Source: Ricordea florida (taxonomy: Eukaryota > Cnidaria > Anthozoa > Corallimorpharia > Ricordeidae). From it: 64,000 bases of DNA. The notes beneath the pieces are model-generated. The model was given only the letters and a program-made list of their open reading frames with translations. It searched no databases and was not told the DNA's origin. Of this stretch, positions 1-8,530 are shown piece after piece. Within the stretch, counting starts at the first letter, position 1, and the number at the start of each line of letters is the position of its first letter. Location: contig OX453274.1 in NCBI GenBank assembly GCA_949710005.1, positions 9,385,717-9,449,716 of the forward strand, read 5' to 3'. The position numbers and the translations under genes are program-made.

Positions 1-1
1 G

Positions 2-583
2 TCAATGATGTATGATTTTCATTATAATTATATTAAACCAAAATATGGTGAAAAAGCTAAATTACTTATGACAGATACAGATAGTCTTGTTTATGATATA
101 GAAACTGAGGATTTCTATAAGGATATAAAACCTGATGTTAGAGAAAAGTTTGATACAAGTAACTTCTCTAAAGACCACCCATCAGGTATTAAGACGGGTG
201 TAAACAAAAAAATAATTGGTAAGTTTAAAGATGAGGCTGGTGGTAGAATAATAACCGAATTTGTTGGTCTACATGCTAAGTTATACGCTTTCAGGATGGA
301 TGATGGTGAAGAGATAAAAAAGGATAAAGGAATTAAAAAATCAGTTGTAGAAAATAGTATAAGATTTGATGATTACAAGGAATGTTTAGAAAATAAAGTA
401 AAGCAGATGAGGGAGATGCAAGTAATAAGAAGTTATAAACATTTTGCTTATACTGAAACTGTTAATAAAGTTGCACTATCAGCCGATGATGATAAGAGAA
501 TCATTTGTAAAGATGGAAAACATACTCTTCCATATGGTCATTATCTTATCAAAACAGAATCGGGTGGTAATTGTGTATCATAA
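2..583 (+). CDS. Polinton protein-primed DNA polymerase B, C-terminal fragment
   Basis: The frame is open from the window edge to a stop at 583, so only the last 193 codons are present and the true start lies to the left. A DTDS sequence followed by LVY (about residues 24-30) is family B polymerase motif C, which carries the two catalytic aspartates of the palm. The remainder is the thumb and C-terminal part expected in the protein-primed polymerases of Polintons and adintoviruses. These enzymes replicate a linear element from a terminal protein. The gene converges on the integrase gene and their ends overlap by about 43 bp, a compact arrangement typical of Polintons. No break is visible in the part present. 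The family call is strong; activity cannot be judged from this fragment. Confidence 0.85.
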   Translation, partial: SMMYDFHYNYIKPKYGEKAKLLMTDTDSLVYDIETEDFYKDIKPDVREKFDTSNFSKDHPSGIKTGVNKKIIGKFKDEAGGRIITEFVGLHAKLYAFRMDDGEEIKKDKGIKKSVVENSIRFDDYKECLENKVKQMREMQVIRSYKHFAYTETVNKVALSADDDKRIICKDGKHTLPYGHYLIKTESGGNCVS

Positions 584-1518
584 GGTATGACTTGTAATTC
601 TTCCCTAACAAAACCACGTCTTGGTCCATCAGTTAAATAATATAAAACTGGTTGATTAGGTGTAATAATACTTTTAGAAATATCATAAACTTTGATACTC
701 CAAATAGGATCTGTAGCCCTCTTTTTTTCACCACCTTCAAGTTCGCCTGGAAATAATAGATATCTAACTTTAACGATTTGAGGCAGCCTATCCTCATCAA
801 GCCCCACCACGCGTTGGTAATTTTTAGGTTTAATATCAACCTCTTTCATTTTTATAGACTTATTAGGTTCTTTACCAGTTATTCTAGTTGGCGTATTGTT
901 CAAAGTTTTTAGAATAGCTGGTAATCTTTTCACCCATACTCTAGATCGGGTATCACTAACCATTTCCTGCGCATATTGATGACTAAATAATCTTTCTCCC
1001 AATATTCTGTTTGCATTTTCTACAAATGCTTGAGCTCTATGATTACCAGCTTCACTTCTTTGTATTCTTACATTATGGTAATTCATGAGTTTACTAACTT
1101 CACCCATAAATTCTTTTCCAGGATCAACCATTAATGTTTTAGGGTATTTCAATCTTCTAGAATATATTTTTGTAAAAGCTTCTGATATCTCTCGACTTTC
1201 TTTTGAAGTTAATGGCTCCGCATCTTTATATCTCGAGGCGATATCAACCACAACTAACACATATTTATATGTTTTTCTTCCAACTCTATCATGTGGTAAA
1301 AATAATAAATCTGCTTGATGAATTTGATTGGGTTTATCTACAGTCCAATGAGGTCTAGGTATATACTTTGGAGCTGGAAGATAGATTTGCCATATTGCCT
1401 GTTTCTGCAACCATTGTTTAGCCACATTTTCACTTACTTTCGCCTTTTCGGCTAATTTAGGAATAGCGGAATATCCCTTCCAATACCCTTCAGCCGAATA
1501 ATATATTTTTGACATCAT
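541..1518 (-). CDS. Polinton rve-type (DDE) integrase
   Basis: This 325-codon frame is a retroviral-type integrase of the Polinton class, which inserts element DNA and makes 6-bp target duplications. The core shows the three acidic residues in order: the D of QADLLFLP, the D of MVDPGKEF, and the E of AFVENANR 35 residues further on. The C-terminus has the small beta domain seen in this family, ending in a YYLTDG...FVREELQ pattern. The start used here is MMSK. The gene runs opposite to most of the element and shares an intergenic region of about 30 bp with the small gene at 1551, so the two are divergently transcribed. It appears complete and unbroken. Confidence 0.88.
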   Translation of the reverse strand: MMSKIYYSAEGYWKGYSAIPKLAEKAKVSENVAKQWLQKQAIWQIYLPAPKYIPRPHWTVDKPNQIHQADLLFLPHDRVGRKTYKYVLVVVDIASRYKDAEPLTSKESREISEAFTKIYSRRLKYPKTLMVDPGKEFMGEVSKLMNYHNVRIQRSEAGNHRAQAFVENANRILGERLFSHQYAQEMVSDTRSRVWVKRLPAILKTLNNTPTRITGKEPNKSIKMKEVDIKPKNYQRVVGLDEDRLPQIVKVRYLLFPGELEGGEKKRATDPIWSIKVYDISKSIITPNQPVLYYLTDGPRRGFVREELQVIPYDTQLPPDSVLIR

Positions 1519-1531
1519 TTAAAAATTAACA

Positions 1532-1547
1532 AAGTATTTTATAAATT
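1532..1547 (+). promoter_or_regulatory. AT-rich upstream motif, copy 1
   Basis: The sequence AAGTATTTTATAAATT lies just before the ATG at 1551 and within the region shared with the divergent integrase gene. It recurs with single-base changes before the capsid gene at 1752-1767. The equal spacing to two adjacent starts suggests a promoter or 5' leader element; that role is inferred. Confidence 0.4.
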
Positions 1548-1550
1548 AAA

Positions 1551-1748
1551 ATGGTGGAGGAAGAAAAAATAAATTTTAGCGAATATCAAATTAATCTTAT
1601 GAAAAAAATTATTAGAAAAAAAATTCTATATATGGAAGATGGTGATAAAATTTTTAATATTATGATTTTAATTCCAGAGGCGAGAGAATGTTTATTAAAA
1701 CATATTGAAAAATTAAAGAATAATAGTGCAAAGGGGTTTAAAGGTTAG
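1551..1748 (+). CDS. Small Polinton protein, 65 aa, unknown function
   Basis: A short charged protein with no recognised domain. It is probably real: the spacing on both sides is tight (integrase upstream, capsid gene 23 bp downstream), the base composition matches the flanking element genes, and an AAAGTATTTTATAAAT sequence starts 20 nt before its ATG, nearly identical to the one before the capsid gene. It is rich in Lys, Ile and Glu and predicted helical, with no signal peptide or membrane segment. No function is assigned. Confidence 0.5.
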   Translation: MVEEEKINFSEYQINLMKKIIRKKILYMEDGDKIFNIMILIPEARECLLKHIEKLKNNSAKGFKG

Positions 1749-1751
1749 CCA

Positions 1752-1767
1752 AAGTATCTTATAAATC
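1752..1767 (+). promoter_or_regulatory. AT-rich upstream motif, copy 2
   Basis: AAGTATCTTATAAATC, 21 nt upstream of the capsid ATG when measured from the A at 1751, matches copy 1 at 14 of 16 positions. It differs from the TCTAAA class found before the later genes. Confidence 0.4.
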
Positions 1768-1771
1768 AATT

Positions 1772-3020
1772 ATGACGTCTGAAAAAATTAATCCAAACAG
1801 AATTCCAAAAGAACCATTTGGTTTGAAAGCAGAATCAACATTAAATAGAATTACTCTAAACCCATCATCAGCCAGCCCTGGTGAAACATTATATATAAAT
1901 ATTCCAAAACTTTCTGAGAATTTAGTGATTGTGCCTGGAAGTGTATCTCTTTTGTTTGATTTAGATGTCGAGGGTCATGCAAATAATACTGTTGTTAATA
2001 ATTTGGCCTCTAATCTTGTAACCAGATTAAAAGTTCTTTTTGGAGGAGAAACATTGCAAGATACTCAAAGATATGATCTATTTCAAACATATCGCGATTT
2101 ATTTTTAACCGAAGAAGAGCGAGAAGATAAATTAAAACAAGGTATTTCTTCCGAAAACATGAGAAAACTTAGAACAAATGCGGGTGATGCTAAAAAAACC
2201 CAAAAAGAAGCAAAGGAAGTAATTCTCGCTAATGTTCACGGCTCAAAGTATAGAATACCAATAAATCACCCAATTTTAAATGATCATGGTGTTTTTTATC
2301 CAAAAGCATTAGAAAATCATTTAATATTTGAGATTACACTCGCCCCAATTAATAATATTCTTATTTATTCCGATACAACTAAAACACCATCATATTCAAT
2401 CAAAAACTTGGAGTTAGAATATTCTTCAATTTCAAGTGAATACTTAGCCCGCGAGGCACAGTCAACATATCAAGTTGGTAAAGGATTCTTTTATGAAAAT
2501 GTTACTTTGCACAAAACTTTTACATTTTCAATAGGTGGTGATGGAGTAATAAATCAACATATTAATCTACCAAGAAGATCAATGTCTGGAATATTATTTT
2601 TGTTTTTATTACCACAAGCTGCGGGAGCAAGGGATTCTGAAAATTTTTATAATCCTGGTATATCTTCTGTTAATATTGATGTTGATGGTGTGCCAAATCG
2701 AATATACTCAAGGGGTATGATTCCATCAGATCTTTGGGAATCTGTGAAAAAAACGATTTCATAGAGATGATGGTTTGCAAATTTCACTAAACGAAATGGA
2801 TTTTTATGATAGTAAGTTTGCTCTTTGGGTTGATACTAGAACCCACCCCGATAATAATATTCATGGGGGAGGATTAGCATTAAGTAATACGCATGATGGT
2901 GTAAAAATAGAAATTAAAAGGAAACAAAGCGGTTCAGGAACAATAACTTGCTATATGTTTGTTGTGGCTGATGCAATGATGGAAATAATGAATTCGAGTT
3001 TGAGATCAATTAAGTACTGA
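1772..3020 (+). pseudogene. Polinton major capsid protein (double jelly roll), frameshifted
   Basis: The first frame (1772-2764, 330 codons) and a second frame ending at 3020 together encode a Polinton/adintovirus-type major capsid protein, the hexon-like double jelly roll that forms trimeric capsomers. The first part carries the N-terminal barrel with NPSSASPGE and an FGGETLQDTQRYDLF segment. The second part carries the end of the C-terminal barrel, including FALWVDTRTHP. The frame changes at a run of seven A at about 2746-2752: one extra base throws the reading into an early stop at 2764, and the downstream frame is +1. Ordinary -1 slippage would not connect them. The cause is an indel or a homopolymer sequencing error. 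The rest of the protein is undisturbed, so the damage is recent or artefactual. Confidence 0.8.
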
Positions 3021-3021
3021 G

Positions 3022-3032
3022 AATCTAAAAAC
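3022..3032 (+). promoter_or_regulatory. TCTAAA motif upstream of ATPase gene
   Basis: AATCTAAAAAC lies between the capsid stop and the ATPase start; TCTA begins 17 nt before the ATG, closer than in the other genes. It belongs to the TCTAAA class. Confidence 0.35.
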
Positions 3033-3808
3033 ATAATGTTATGATACAAAATATGGAAGATTTACGAGATAAAATACCATTCCATTGTATTATAACAGGA
3101 CCAACAAATTGTGGGAAAACAAAGTACTTAATTGAACAGCTTCGTGGGCCATTTCGAAAAGTTTTTGAATATATTGTTTTAATTTGTCCAACCTATTCTA
3201 AAAATAAAACATATCATAATTTTGCTCGTGGGGACAGGAGATTCTTTGTATTATCACCCGATGCAAGTAATGTAGATGAGATTAACCCATTCACTCCTGG
3301 GACTTTAAAGCGCGACAACCCCCCAATTCCCTGGGAGTTTTGGCCCAAAAATTTGCGTTCGCGAACGCGTAAAGTAAACCATATGCGCAGTAAACCCAAA
3401 GACAAGATCAAGTTTTCAAACAAACTCCCTTTTGAACTGGAATAAAGAAGCGACTAGAAAATGTAAAATAAATGCTGTTTAACCAAAGGAATTGATACAA
3501 ATGGTCAACAGGACTATGGAAATCGAATAATTTCTTTACCGCGCGACAAAAGGCACAAAAATAAATATTTCACGGGTCGCACAAAACACATGAGAAAACA
3601 ACGATCAAAGCCAAAATGGGCAAAAACACGATTTCTAAATACTGTTCCTTAGTTTAGCTAAAGTTTATTGAAGTTTTCTTTCAGTTAAATCCGGTTACAA
3701 AGAGAGGCGCATCAATAATTTCAGCGTAAACAAGCCGCAAGCGCTTCGCATCAATAAACATGATAAAGGAAATATACACTCTGTACTTCACATAAAAGAC
3801 ACACAAAT

Positions 3809-4005
3809 TGTAACAACACGCGAGAGACTTTCTTTAGCAAACGACGTTCAATAATAATGTAGAGCAGATAGAAAAACAAGTAATACATGTGCTAGGAGTG
3901 GCTAGTGAAAAATCTAAACTATTTCCGGTAATAGATACCGCAGACACGTAAACTATTTCGGTCAGCCCTTGTGGTTTCTAGATAAACCACATTAGTTTCG
4001 TCACA
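3809..4005 (-). repeat. 3' LTR (element orientation)
   Basis: A 197-bp repeat with TG...CA ends that reads the same as the copy at 7346-7542 base for base as far as can be checked by eye. It is preceded by the CAAAT target duplication and followed by the polypurine tract. Confidence 0.9.
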
Positions 4006-4089
4006 TCTTTCCTCCTATAAAGAAAGTAAGCTACATGTGTTTCCTAATAAATCAAGATCGAATCAACAAGTATTAGAGGAACTAATAGT

Positions 4090-7000
4090 TCATTTGGTGA
4101 CAAAGTCCTTTAGGTGAGCAGGTGGTCTGCGGGTACGTTGTGATTTGCGTATACTAACAGGTTGTGAGTCAGGGGTGCTGGATGCTTGGGTCGGCGGCTG
4201 ATTGGCTAGTTCAATGTGTTGAGGTTTTGTCTCTGCACATGATGTAGAAGGTTCTGGCTCGCTGCAGTCTACAATGGGAGGTTCTTTGGACTGAATCAGC
4301 TGGCGGCGGTTGCGACGGTATACAGTCTCACCGACTTTCACATCGTAGCTACGCGGACCAGCTTGTGCCATGCAGGTACCAGCGCTCCAGGTTTTCTGAC
4401 CAGGTAGTTTCATGCGCACGGTTTCACCTTGTCCGATTGGTCGAAGTGCCGGCCTTGCATGCTTGTTGTAGTAGTGCTGCTGTAACACAGGATCATCTGC
4501 CGATGCATGTCTGATCTGCTGCCAACGCTCGTCACTGACTGGTAGTGAGGCTGTGTGATCCACTTCCTCGAGCTCTTGCGTGAACTCACAGGCGTTGACC
4601 TCTGGGAGGAAAGCTCTGCTCAGGGTGTCGGCCAGAAACATGTCGTGACCTTTCTTGTAAGTCACTCGAAGGCTGTACTTTTGGAGTCTCAGCAACATTC
4701 GCTGGAGTCGCTTGGGTGCTGAGTGGAGTGGCTTTAAAAAGATTGACTCTAAGGGCTGGTGGTCGCTTTCCACATGGACTTCGTCACGGCCGTACACATA
4801 CGGCTCAAAACGTTCGCACGCAAAAACGATTGCGAGCAGTTCCTTTTCTATTTGGGCATAGCGAGTTTCTGCATCTGTAAGAGCACGCGATGCGTAGGTC
4901 ACCGGCTGTCCGTTTTGTAATAGGGCGGCGCCTAACCCAAACTGAGAGGCGTCACACTGGAGCGTGACTTCTTCCTCTAGGTTGTAGTAGCGCAAGACTG
5001 GGGTAGTCATGACAGCATTCTTTAGCGCCACCAATGCCTCTTCTTGGGCAGTTTCCCAGGTCCACTGTACGTCTTTCTGGGTGAGTTCTCTTAATGGCTT
5101 TGTGATGTCAGACAGACGTGGTAGGAACTTGCTGAGATACTGTGCGAGTCCCAGCAATCTCTGAACTCCGGCTTTGTCTGTGGGTGCGGGCATTTCGCTG
5201 ATCGCCCGGACTTTGGCGGGGTCTACACATAGACCTTTGTCTGTGGCGACGTGTCCGATGAACGGGACTTCCGTTAGTCGGAGGTTGAGCTTGTCCGTGT
5301 TGAGCTTAACGCCTCGCTCTTTGCAGCGTTCCAGGAATCTAATCAGGACTGTGTCGTGGTCATCAATGGCCTCTTCAACTGTGTTTCCGCAACCAATTGC
5401 GATAAAATCATCTGCCACGACTTCGATGCCTGAAAGTCCTTCAATGAGCTCGTGCATTTTGCGTTGGAAGACTTCAGGAGCTGAGCTGATACCGAAAGGC
5501 AGGCGTCGCCAACGGTAACGTCCAAACGGGGTGTGAAAGGTTGTCAGGTAGGACGACTCTGCATCAAGGACCACATGCCAGAATCCGTTTCGTACATCGA
5601 GCTTTGTGAAGACTTTCGCGCCATGGAGTCGAGTAGCAATGTCTTCAATTGTTGGGAGAGGGTAGTGCTCGCGTTGGACGGCACGGTTGAGGTCCCTGGG
5701 GTCCAGGCATACGCGTAGTTTTCCGTTTTTCTTCGGTACAGTTACCATGGAGGTTATCCATGCTGTGGGACAGGTCACGGGTGCAATGATTTCCTGTTTC
5801 TCCAAGTCTTCTAAGGTTTCTTTTACTTTAGCTCTGAGTGCCACAGGTACGCGACGCGGTGCGTGCTGTACAGGGTTAACGGTGCTGTCAATTCTAATAT
5901 GGTGTTCACCGGCCAGCTTTCCGACACCTTCGCCGAAAACTTGCGGGTATTTCTTAATCAGGGCCATTTTGGTAATGGGCGCTTGCGTTACTTTTGCTGC
6001 CGTTTCGAGCGAGTACACTGGGGCATTTCCTGTTTGTGGTTTGTTTAATTGATCATTGTCAGTGTATGTAATGATCTTCATGCCCACACAGGCTTTTCGT
6101 CCAAGGAGGGGGCGGATTGTGTTGTTGTCAACAAGTTTACAATCCAACTGACATCTGTAGTCGTCACGCCACACGGTAATACGAACTTGGCCCACAACTT
6201 GTAATTTCGAACCACCGTAGGCTGAGAGTTGAGTGTTCAGTGGTGTCACGCGCTCCAATTTGTGGTCTTTTGTGGCTTTCTTGTAGAGGCTCACCGGAAT
6301 TACGTTGCACTGTGCTCCAGTGTCCGGTTGAAACCGCAGATAATTGCCAGACTCCAGTTTTAGTGTCACGAGTTGGGAATCATCCAGATCTACTGCTGAT
6401 ATCATGTCGGCGTAGAATACCTCGGATTCGCTGACATCGTCGTCGACAGCTCTAACAAACGTGCGAGTGTTGTTGTCTCGTTTCTTACTGCGACATTTAG
6501 CTGCAAAATGCGATAGTTTACCGCACTTCAAACACGTCTTGCCGAAAGCCGGACATTGTTCTTTCTTTGCGTAATCATGAACAGAGCCACACCTCTCACA
6601 TTCTTTGGGCTTTCCGTGTTGGGAGTCCTTGCCTTTGAGATTTCGTTTTCTTGGCACTTTAAGGTTCTTGCTTTGTTCTCTGACTGCATTTACAGTGCTT
6701 GATGGATTCTCTTCTTTTTCCATAAGTTTCATCTGAGCAGTCGTGCTCTCGGATGCCCTGCAGATTTCGTCTGTTTTGGCGAGTGTTAATGTTGTCTCTC
6801 TTAACAATCTCTCTCTGAGTTTGGGTTCACGAATTCCAAACAACAGGCGGTCGCGAAGTATTTCTTCGGGAGTTATTGTAGCAAAGTTGCAACCCTCGGC
6901 TAACTTTCGAAGTGCCGTGCGATACTGGTCGTAAGTCTCTCCTGGCTCTTGAATACGTCGGTTGAAGCGATATCTTTCGAAGGGAATGTTCTTGCGCGGT

Positions 7001-7272
7001 TCGCAGTAATCTCCTAGTTTCTTTAGTACTGGTCCGATTTTCTTGTCGTCTCCCTCGTTTACCCAGTCGTTGAAGGTCGAGTACACCTCTCTTGCTTCTT
7101 CGCCTATCACTGTCAAGAGTGTGGCTACTTGTACTGGCTGGGACTTCTCGCTGAGCTCTGTGGCGAGAGCGTAGTTTTCCCATGCTAACAGGAACTTTTT
7201 CCACTTTTCCGCAGCGTTCGAGTCATGAATCTCGAGGTGCGCTGGAGGTGGTAGGGAGTATCCCGATGCCAT
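4090..7272 (-). CDS. Gag-pol polyprotein, integrase core deleted in frame
   Basis: A single open frame of 1060 codons. In order: a gag-like region; zinc-binding residues including a CCHC knuckle CLKCGKLSHFAAKC (about 247-260); an aspartic protease with DTGA (about 316); a reverse transcriptase with a VADD catalytic box (about 618, a variant of YxDD); and RNase H beginning near CDAS (about 772). After RNase H the sequence passes directly at about residue 930 into the domain normally found behind the integrase (PGQKTWSAGTC...RRNRRQL). The HHCC finger and DDE core of integrase, roughly 200-250 residues, are missing without loss of frame. The copy therefore needed integrase from elsewhere. The C-terminus is low complexity, rich in Pro, Ser and Thr. 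Group: Ty3/gypsy (Metaviridae-like), no envelope gene. Confidence 0.88.
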   Translation of the reverse strand: MASGYSLPPPAHLEIHDSNAAEKWKKFLLAWENYALATELSEKSQPVQVATLLTVIGEEAREVYSTFNDWVNEGDDKKIGPVLKKLGDYCEPRKNIPFERYRFNRRIQEPGETYDQYRTALRKLAEGCNFATITPEEILRDRLLFGIREPKLRERLLRETTLTLAKTDEICRASESTTAQMKLMEKEENPSSTVNAVREQSKNLKVPRKRNLKGKDSQHGKPKECERCGSVHDYAKKEQCPAFGKTCLKCGKLSHFAAKCRSKKRDNNTRTFVRAVDDDVSESEVFYADMISAVDLDDSQLVTLKLESGNYLRFQPDTGAQCNVIPVSLYKKATKDHKLERVTPLNTQLSAYGGSKLQVVGQVRITVWRDDYRCQLDCKLVDNNTIRPLLGRKACVGMKIITYTDNDQLNKPQTGNAPVYSLETAAKVTQAPITKMALIKKYPQVFGEGVGKLAGEHHIRIDSTVNPVQHAPRRVPVALRAKVKETLEDLEKQEIIAPVTCPTAWITSMVTVPKKNGKLRVCLDPRDLNRAVQREHYPLPTIEDIATRLHGAKVFTKLDVRNGFWHVVLDAESSYLTTFHTPFGRYRWRRLPFGISSAPEVFQRKMHELIEGLSGIEVVADDFIAIGCGNTVEEAIDDHDTVLIRFLERCKERGVKLNTDKLNLRLTEVPFIGHVATDKGLCVDPAKVRAISEMPAPTDKAGVQRLLGLAQYLSKFLPRLSDITKPLRELTQKDVQWTWETAQEEALVALKNAVMTTPVLRYYNLEEEVTLQCDASQFGLGAALLQNGQPVTYASRALTDAETRYAQIEKELLAIVFACERFEPYVYGRDEVHVESDHQPLESIFLKPLHSAPKRLQRMLLRLQKYSLRVTYKKGHDMFLADTLSRAFLPEVNACEFTQELEEVDHTASLPVSDERWQQIRHASADDPVLQQHYYNKHARPALRPIGQGETVRMKLPGQKTWSAGTCMAQAGPRSYDVKVGETVYRRNRRQLIQSKEPPIVDCSEPEPSTSCAETKPQHIELANQPPTQASSTPDSQPVSIRKSQRTRRPPAHLKDFVTK

Positions 7273-7345
7273 TCTTTTTACTCTTGCGTTGATGAGAAAC
7301 TATGTGTAATATTGTACCACTATAGCTCTCCACTCGCTGCCACCA

Positions 7346-7542
7346 TGTAACAACACGCGAGAGACTTTCTTTAGCAAACGACGTTCAATAATAATGTAGA
7401 GCAGATAGAAAAACAAGTAATACATGTGCTAGGAGTGGCTAGTGAAAAATCTAAACTATTTCCGGTAATAGATACCGCAGACACGTAAACTATTTCGGTC
7501 AGCCCTTGTGGTTTCTAGATAAACCACATTAGTTTCGTCACA
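7346..7542 (-). repeat. 5' LTR (element orientation)
   Basis: Second copy of the 197-bp LTR, followed by CAAAT at 7543-7547. Transcription of the element would start here and run leftwards; the Leu-tRNA-like primer site adjoins it at about 7330-7345. Confidence 0.9.
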
Positions 7543-7700
7543 CAAATGGGTCTCCAAATCAAGTTAATTCAAAACATGAAAGATAAATGGTAGCCAAATT
7601 ATGAAATGGGTCAATCATGAAAGAACTGAAGCCAAAAAAACTGGCAAAAGGAAAACCCAAATGCGTAAATGCGTTAGAACACGCAAATCGAATTATCTCA

Positions 7701-7952
7701 TCAAATGAAATTAACCACAGCCAAAGGGTCAAAAAGGTCAAGCAAACAACAATCATTTTCAAGAAATAAATACTCTCCGAATCCATTAAAGTTGTCTTCG
7801 CTCTCTGAGTCCCCAAAAATTAACGCGACCTCGGGGTCAATTTCAGAAGCCGCCGCCATTGTTTTCGCAAAAAGTGTTGGCTTGCGCTCATCGGAAAATC
7901 CCGACCTCGTGTTGTTCTCATCAGCTGTCAAAATATGCGCAAAAGACGGCAA
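7701..7952 (-). pseudogene. Possible piggyBac transposase N-terminal remnant
   Basis: An 83-codon minus-strand frame inside the right part of the TTAA element. It contains an acidic DSESEDNFNGF stretch, resembling the acidic N-terminus common in piggyBac transposases. The frame ends soon after and no DDD core is present on either side of the nested LTR element. It fits an internally deleted element, but the match is to a low-complexity region, so the call is tentative. Confidence 0.35.
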
Positions 7953-8530
7953 ATGATTGGTTTATTATCTGTCAAAGTCTCTATGAGGACAAAAGAGCAA
8001 ATAACACTCGGTACGAGTGGGGAGAGGGTCAAGACCAGCGGCCATTTTTACGGGCGGTTACGGGCGGTTCAGGGAATTCGTGGGTTGTCGTACACGGGCG
8101 GTTACGGGCGGTTCAGGGGCGAATGGGTTAATGAATTGTTAAATGATTGTCAAACTTTATTCTCTGGTACAAATACACTAATAATTTTAGATGATTGCGC
8201 TGTATCCACTGATCTGAAGAAAAGATCTAATAAATTTATAGATTTAGCATTCTCTGGAAGACATCACGGATTATCAATGTGGGTTCTAACCCAGCAATTA
8301 ACATCAATAGCAAAACCATTTCGGGAAAATGTGGCTTGCGTTGTTACTTTTCATAATCCGTCGCAGAAAGGTATGAAAATGTTTTTCGAAGATTATGGCG
8401 GTGATTTGGATTATGAATTAGGTAAAAAGTTTGTACAACTCCTGAAAAATGAAAAATATTCTAGACTTTGTTTGAGTTTGCGATACCCATTTAATTGCTA
8501 TTTAGAGATTCCCGAGGTGATTTAACAAAG

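Larger units (their letters stand above)
3809..7542 (-). mobile_element. Ty3/gypsy-type LTR retrotransposon lacking integrase
   Basis: Two 197-bp LTRs (3809-4005 and 7346-7542), each beginning TG and ending CA, bound an internal region with one gag-pol frame on the minus strand. A CAAAT duplication flanks it (3804-3808 and 7543-7547). Just inside the 5' LTR (right side, minus sense) is TGGTGGCAGCG, a primer-binding site matching the 3' end of a Leu tRNA ending CGCTGCCA plus CCA. Next to the 3' LTR is a polypurine tract AGGAGGAAAGA (plus-strand 4006-4016). By eye the LTRs are identical, so insertion is recent. It lies inside the TTAA element. Confidence 0.9.
3286..8127. mobile_element. TTAA-flanked piggyBac-like non-autonomous DNA transposon
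   Basis: TTAA occurs at 3282-3285 and 8128-8131. The ends just inside are inverted repeats: CCCATTCACTCCTG on the left and CCCATTCGCCCCTG on the right strand, matching at 12 of 14 positions. TTAA duplication plus CCC-starting ends is the signature of piggyBac-superfamily elements. Subtracting the nested LTR element leaves about 1.1 kb. The right end carries two copies of a GC-rich subterminal repeat (8047-8072 and 8090-8117). Only a short stretch resembles a piggyBac transposase N-terminus, so the copy is non-autonomous. The target is the ATPase gene. Confidence 0.8.
3041..8525 (+). pseudogene. Polinton packaging ATPase (FtsK/HerA-A32 type), split by insertion
   Basis: The first segment (3041-3285) encodes the N-terminal part with Walker A GPTNCGKT at residues 20-27. 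The second (8132-8525) encodes the C-terminal part with Walker B TLIILDDCA and a downstream TQQ sensor-like motif. This is the A32-like genome-packaging ATPase of Polintons and related viruses, which pumps DNA into the capsid. The two segments are separated by a 4.84-kb TTAA-flanked insertion. Counting codons across the insertion and one TTAA copy shows that the frame is kept, so the gene was intact before the insertion (about 212 codons, usual for the family). As it stands the gene cannot make a full product; plus-strand reading past 3285 runs into the inserted DNA and stops at 3445. Confidence 0.85.

Noticed and set aside
2740-2790. Programmed -1 frameshift in the capsid gene
   Set aside because: The downstream frame is +1 relative to the upstream one, so -1 slippage on the A run would not reach it.
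3214-3423. Minus-strand frame over the ATPase and TTAA-element boundary
   Set aside because: It crosses the insertion junction and is antisense to the ATPase, so it cannot be an old gene.
5174-6052. Plus-strand open frames across the gag-pol region
   Set aside because: They are antisense shadows of a clear gag-pol frame with protease, RT and RNase H motifs.
7935-8131. An N-terminal extension of the ATPase second half into the inserted element
   Set aside because: The extension is transposon DNA, including the GC-rich subterminal repeats. The gene's real upstream part is at 3041-3285.
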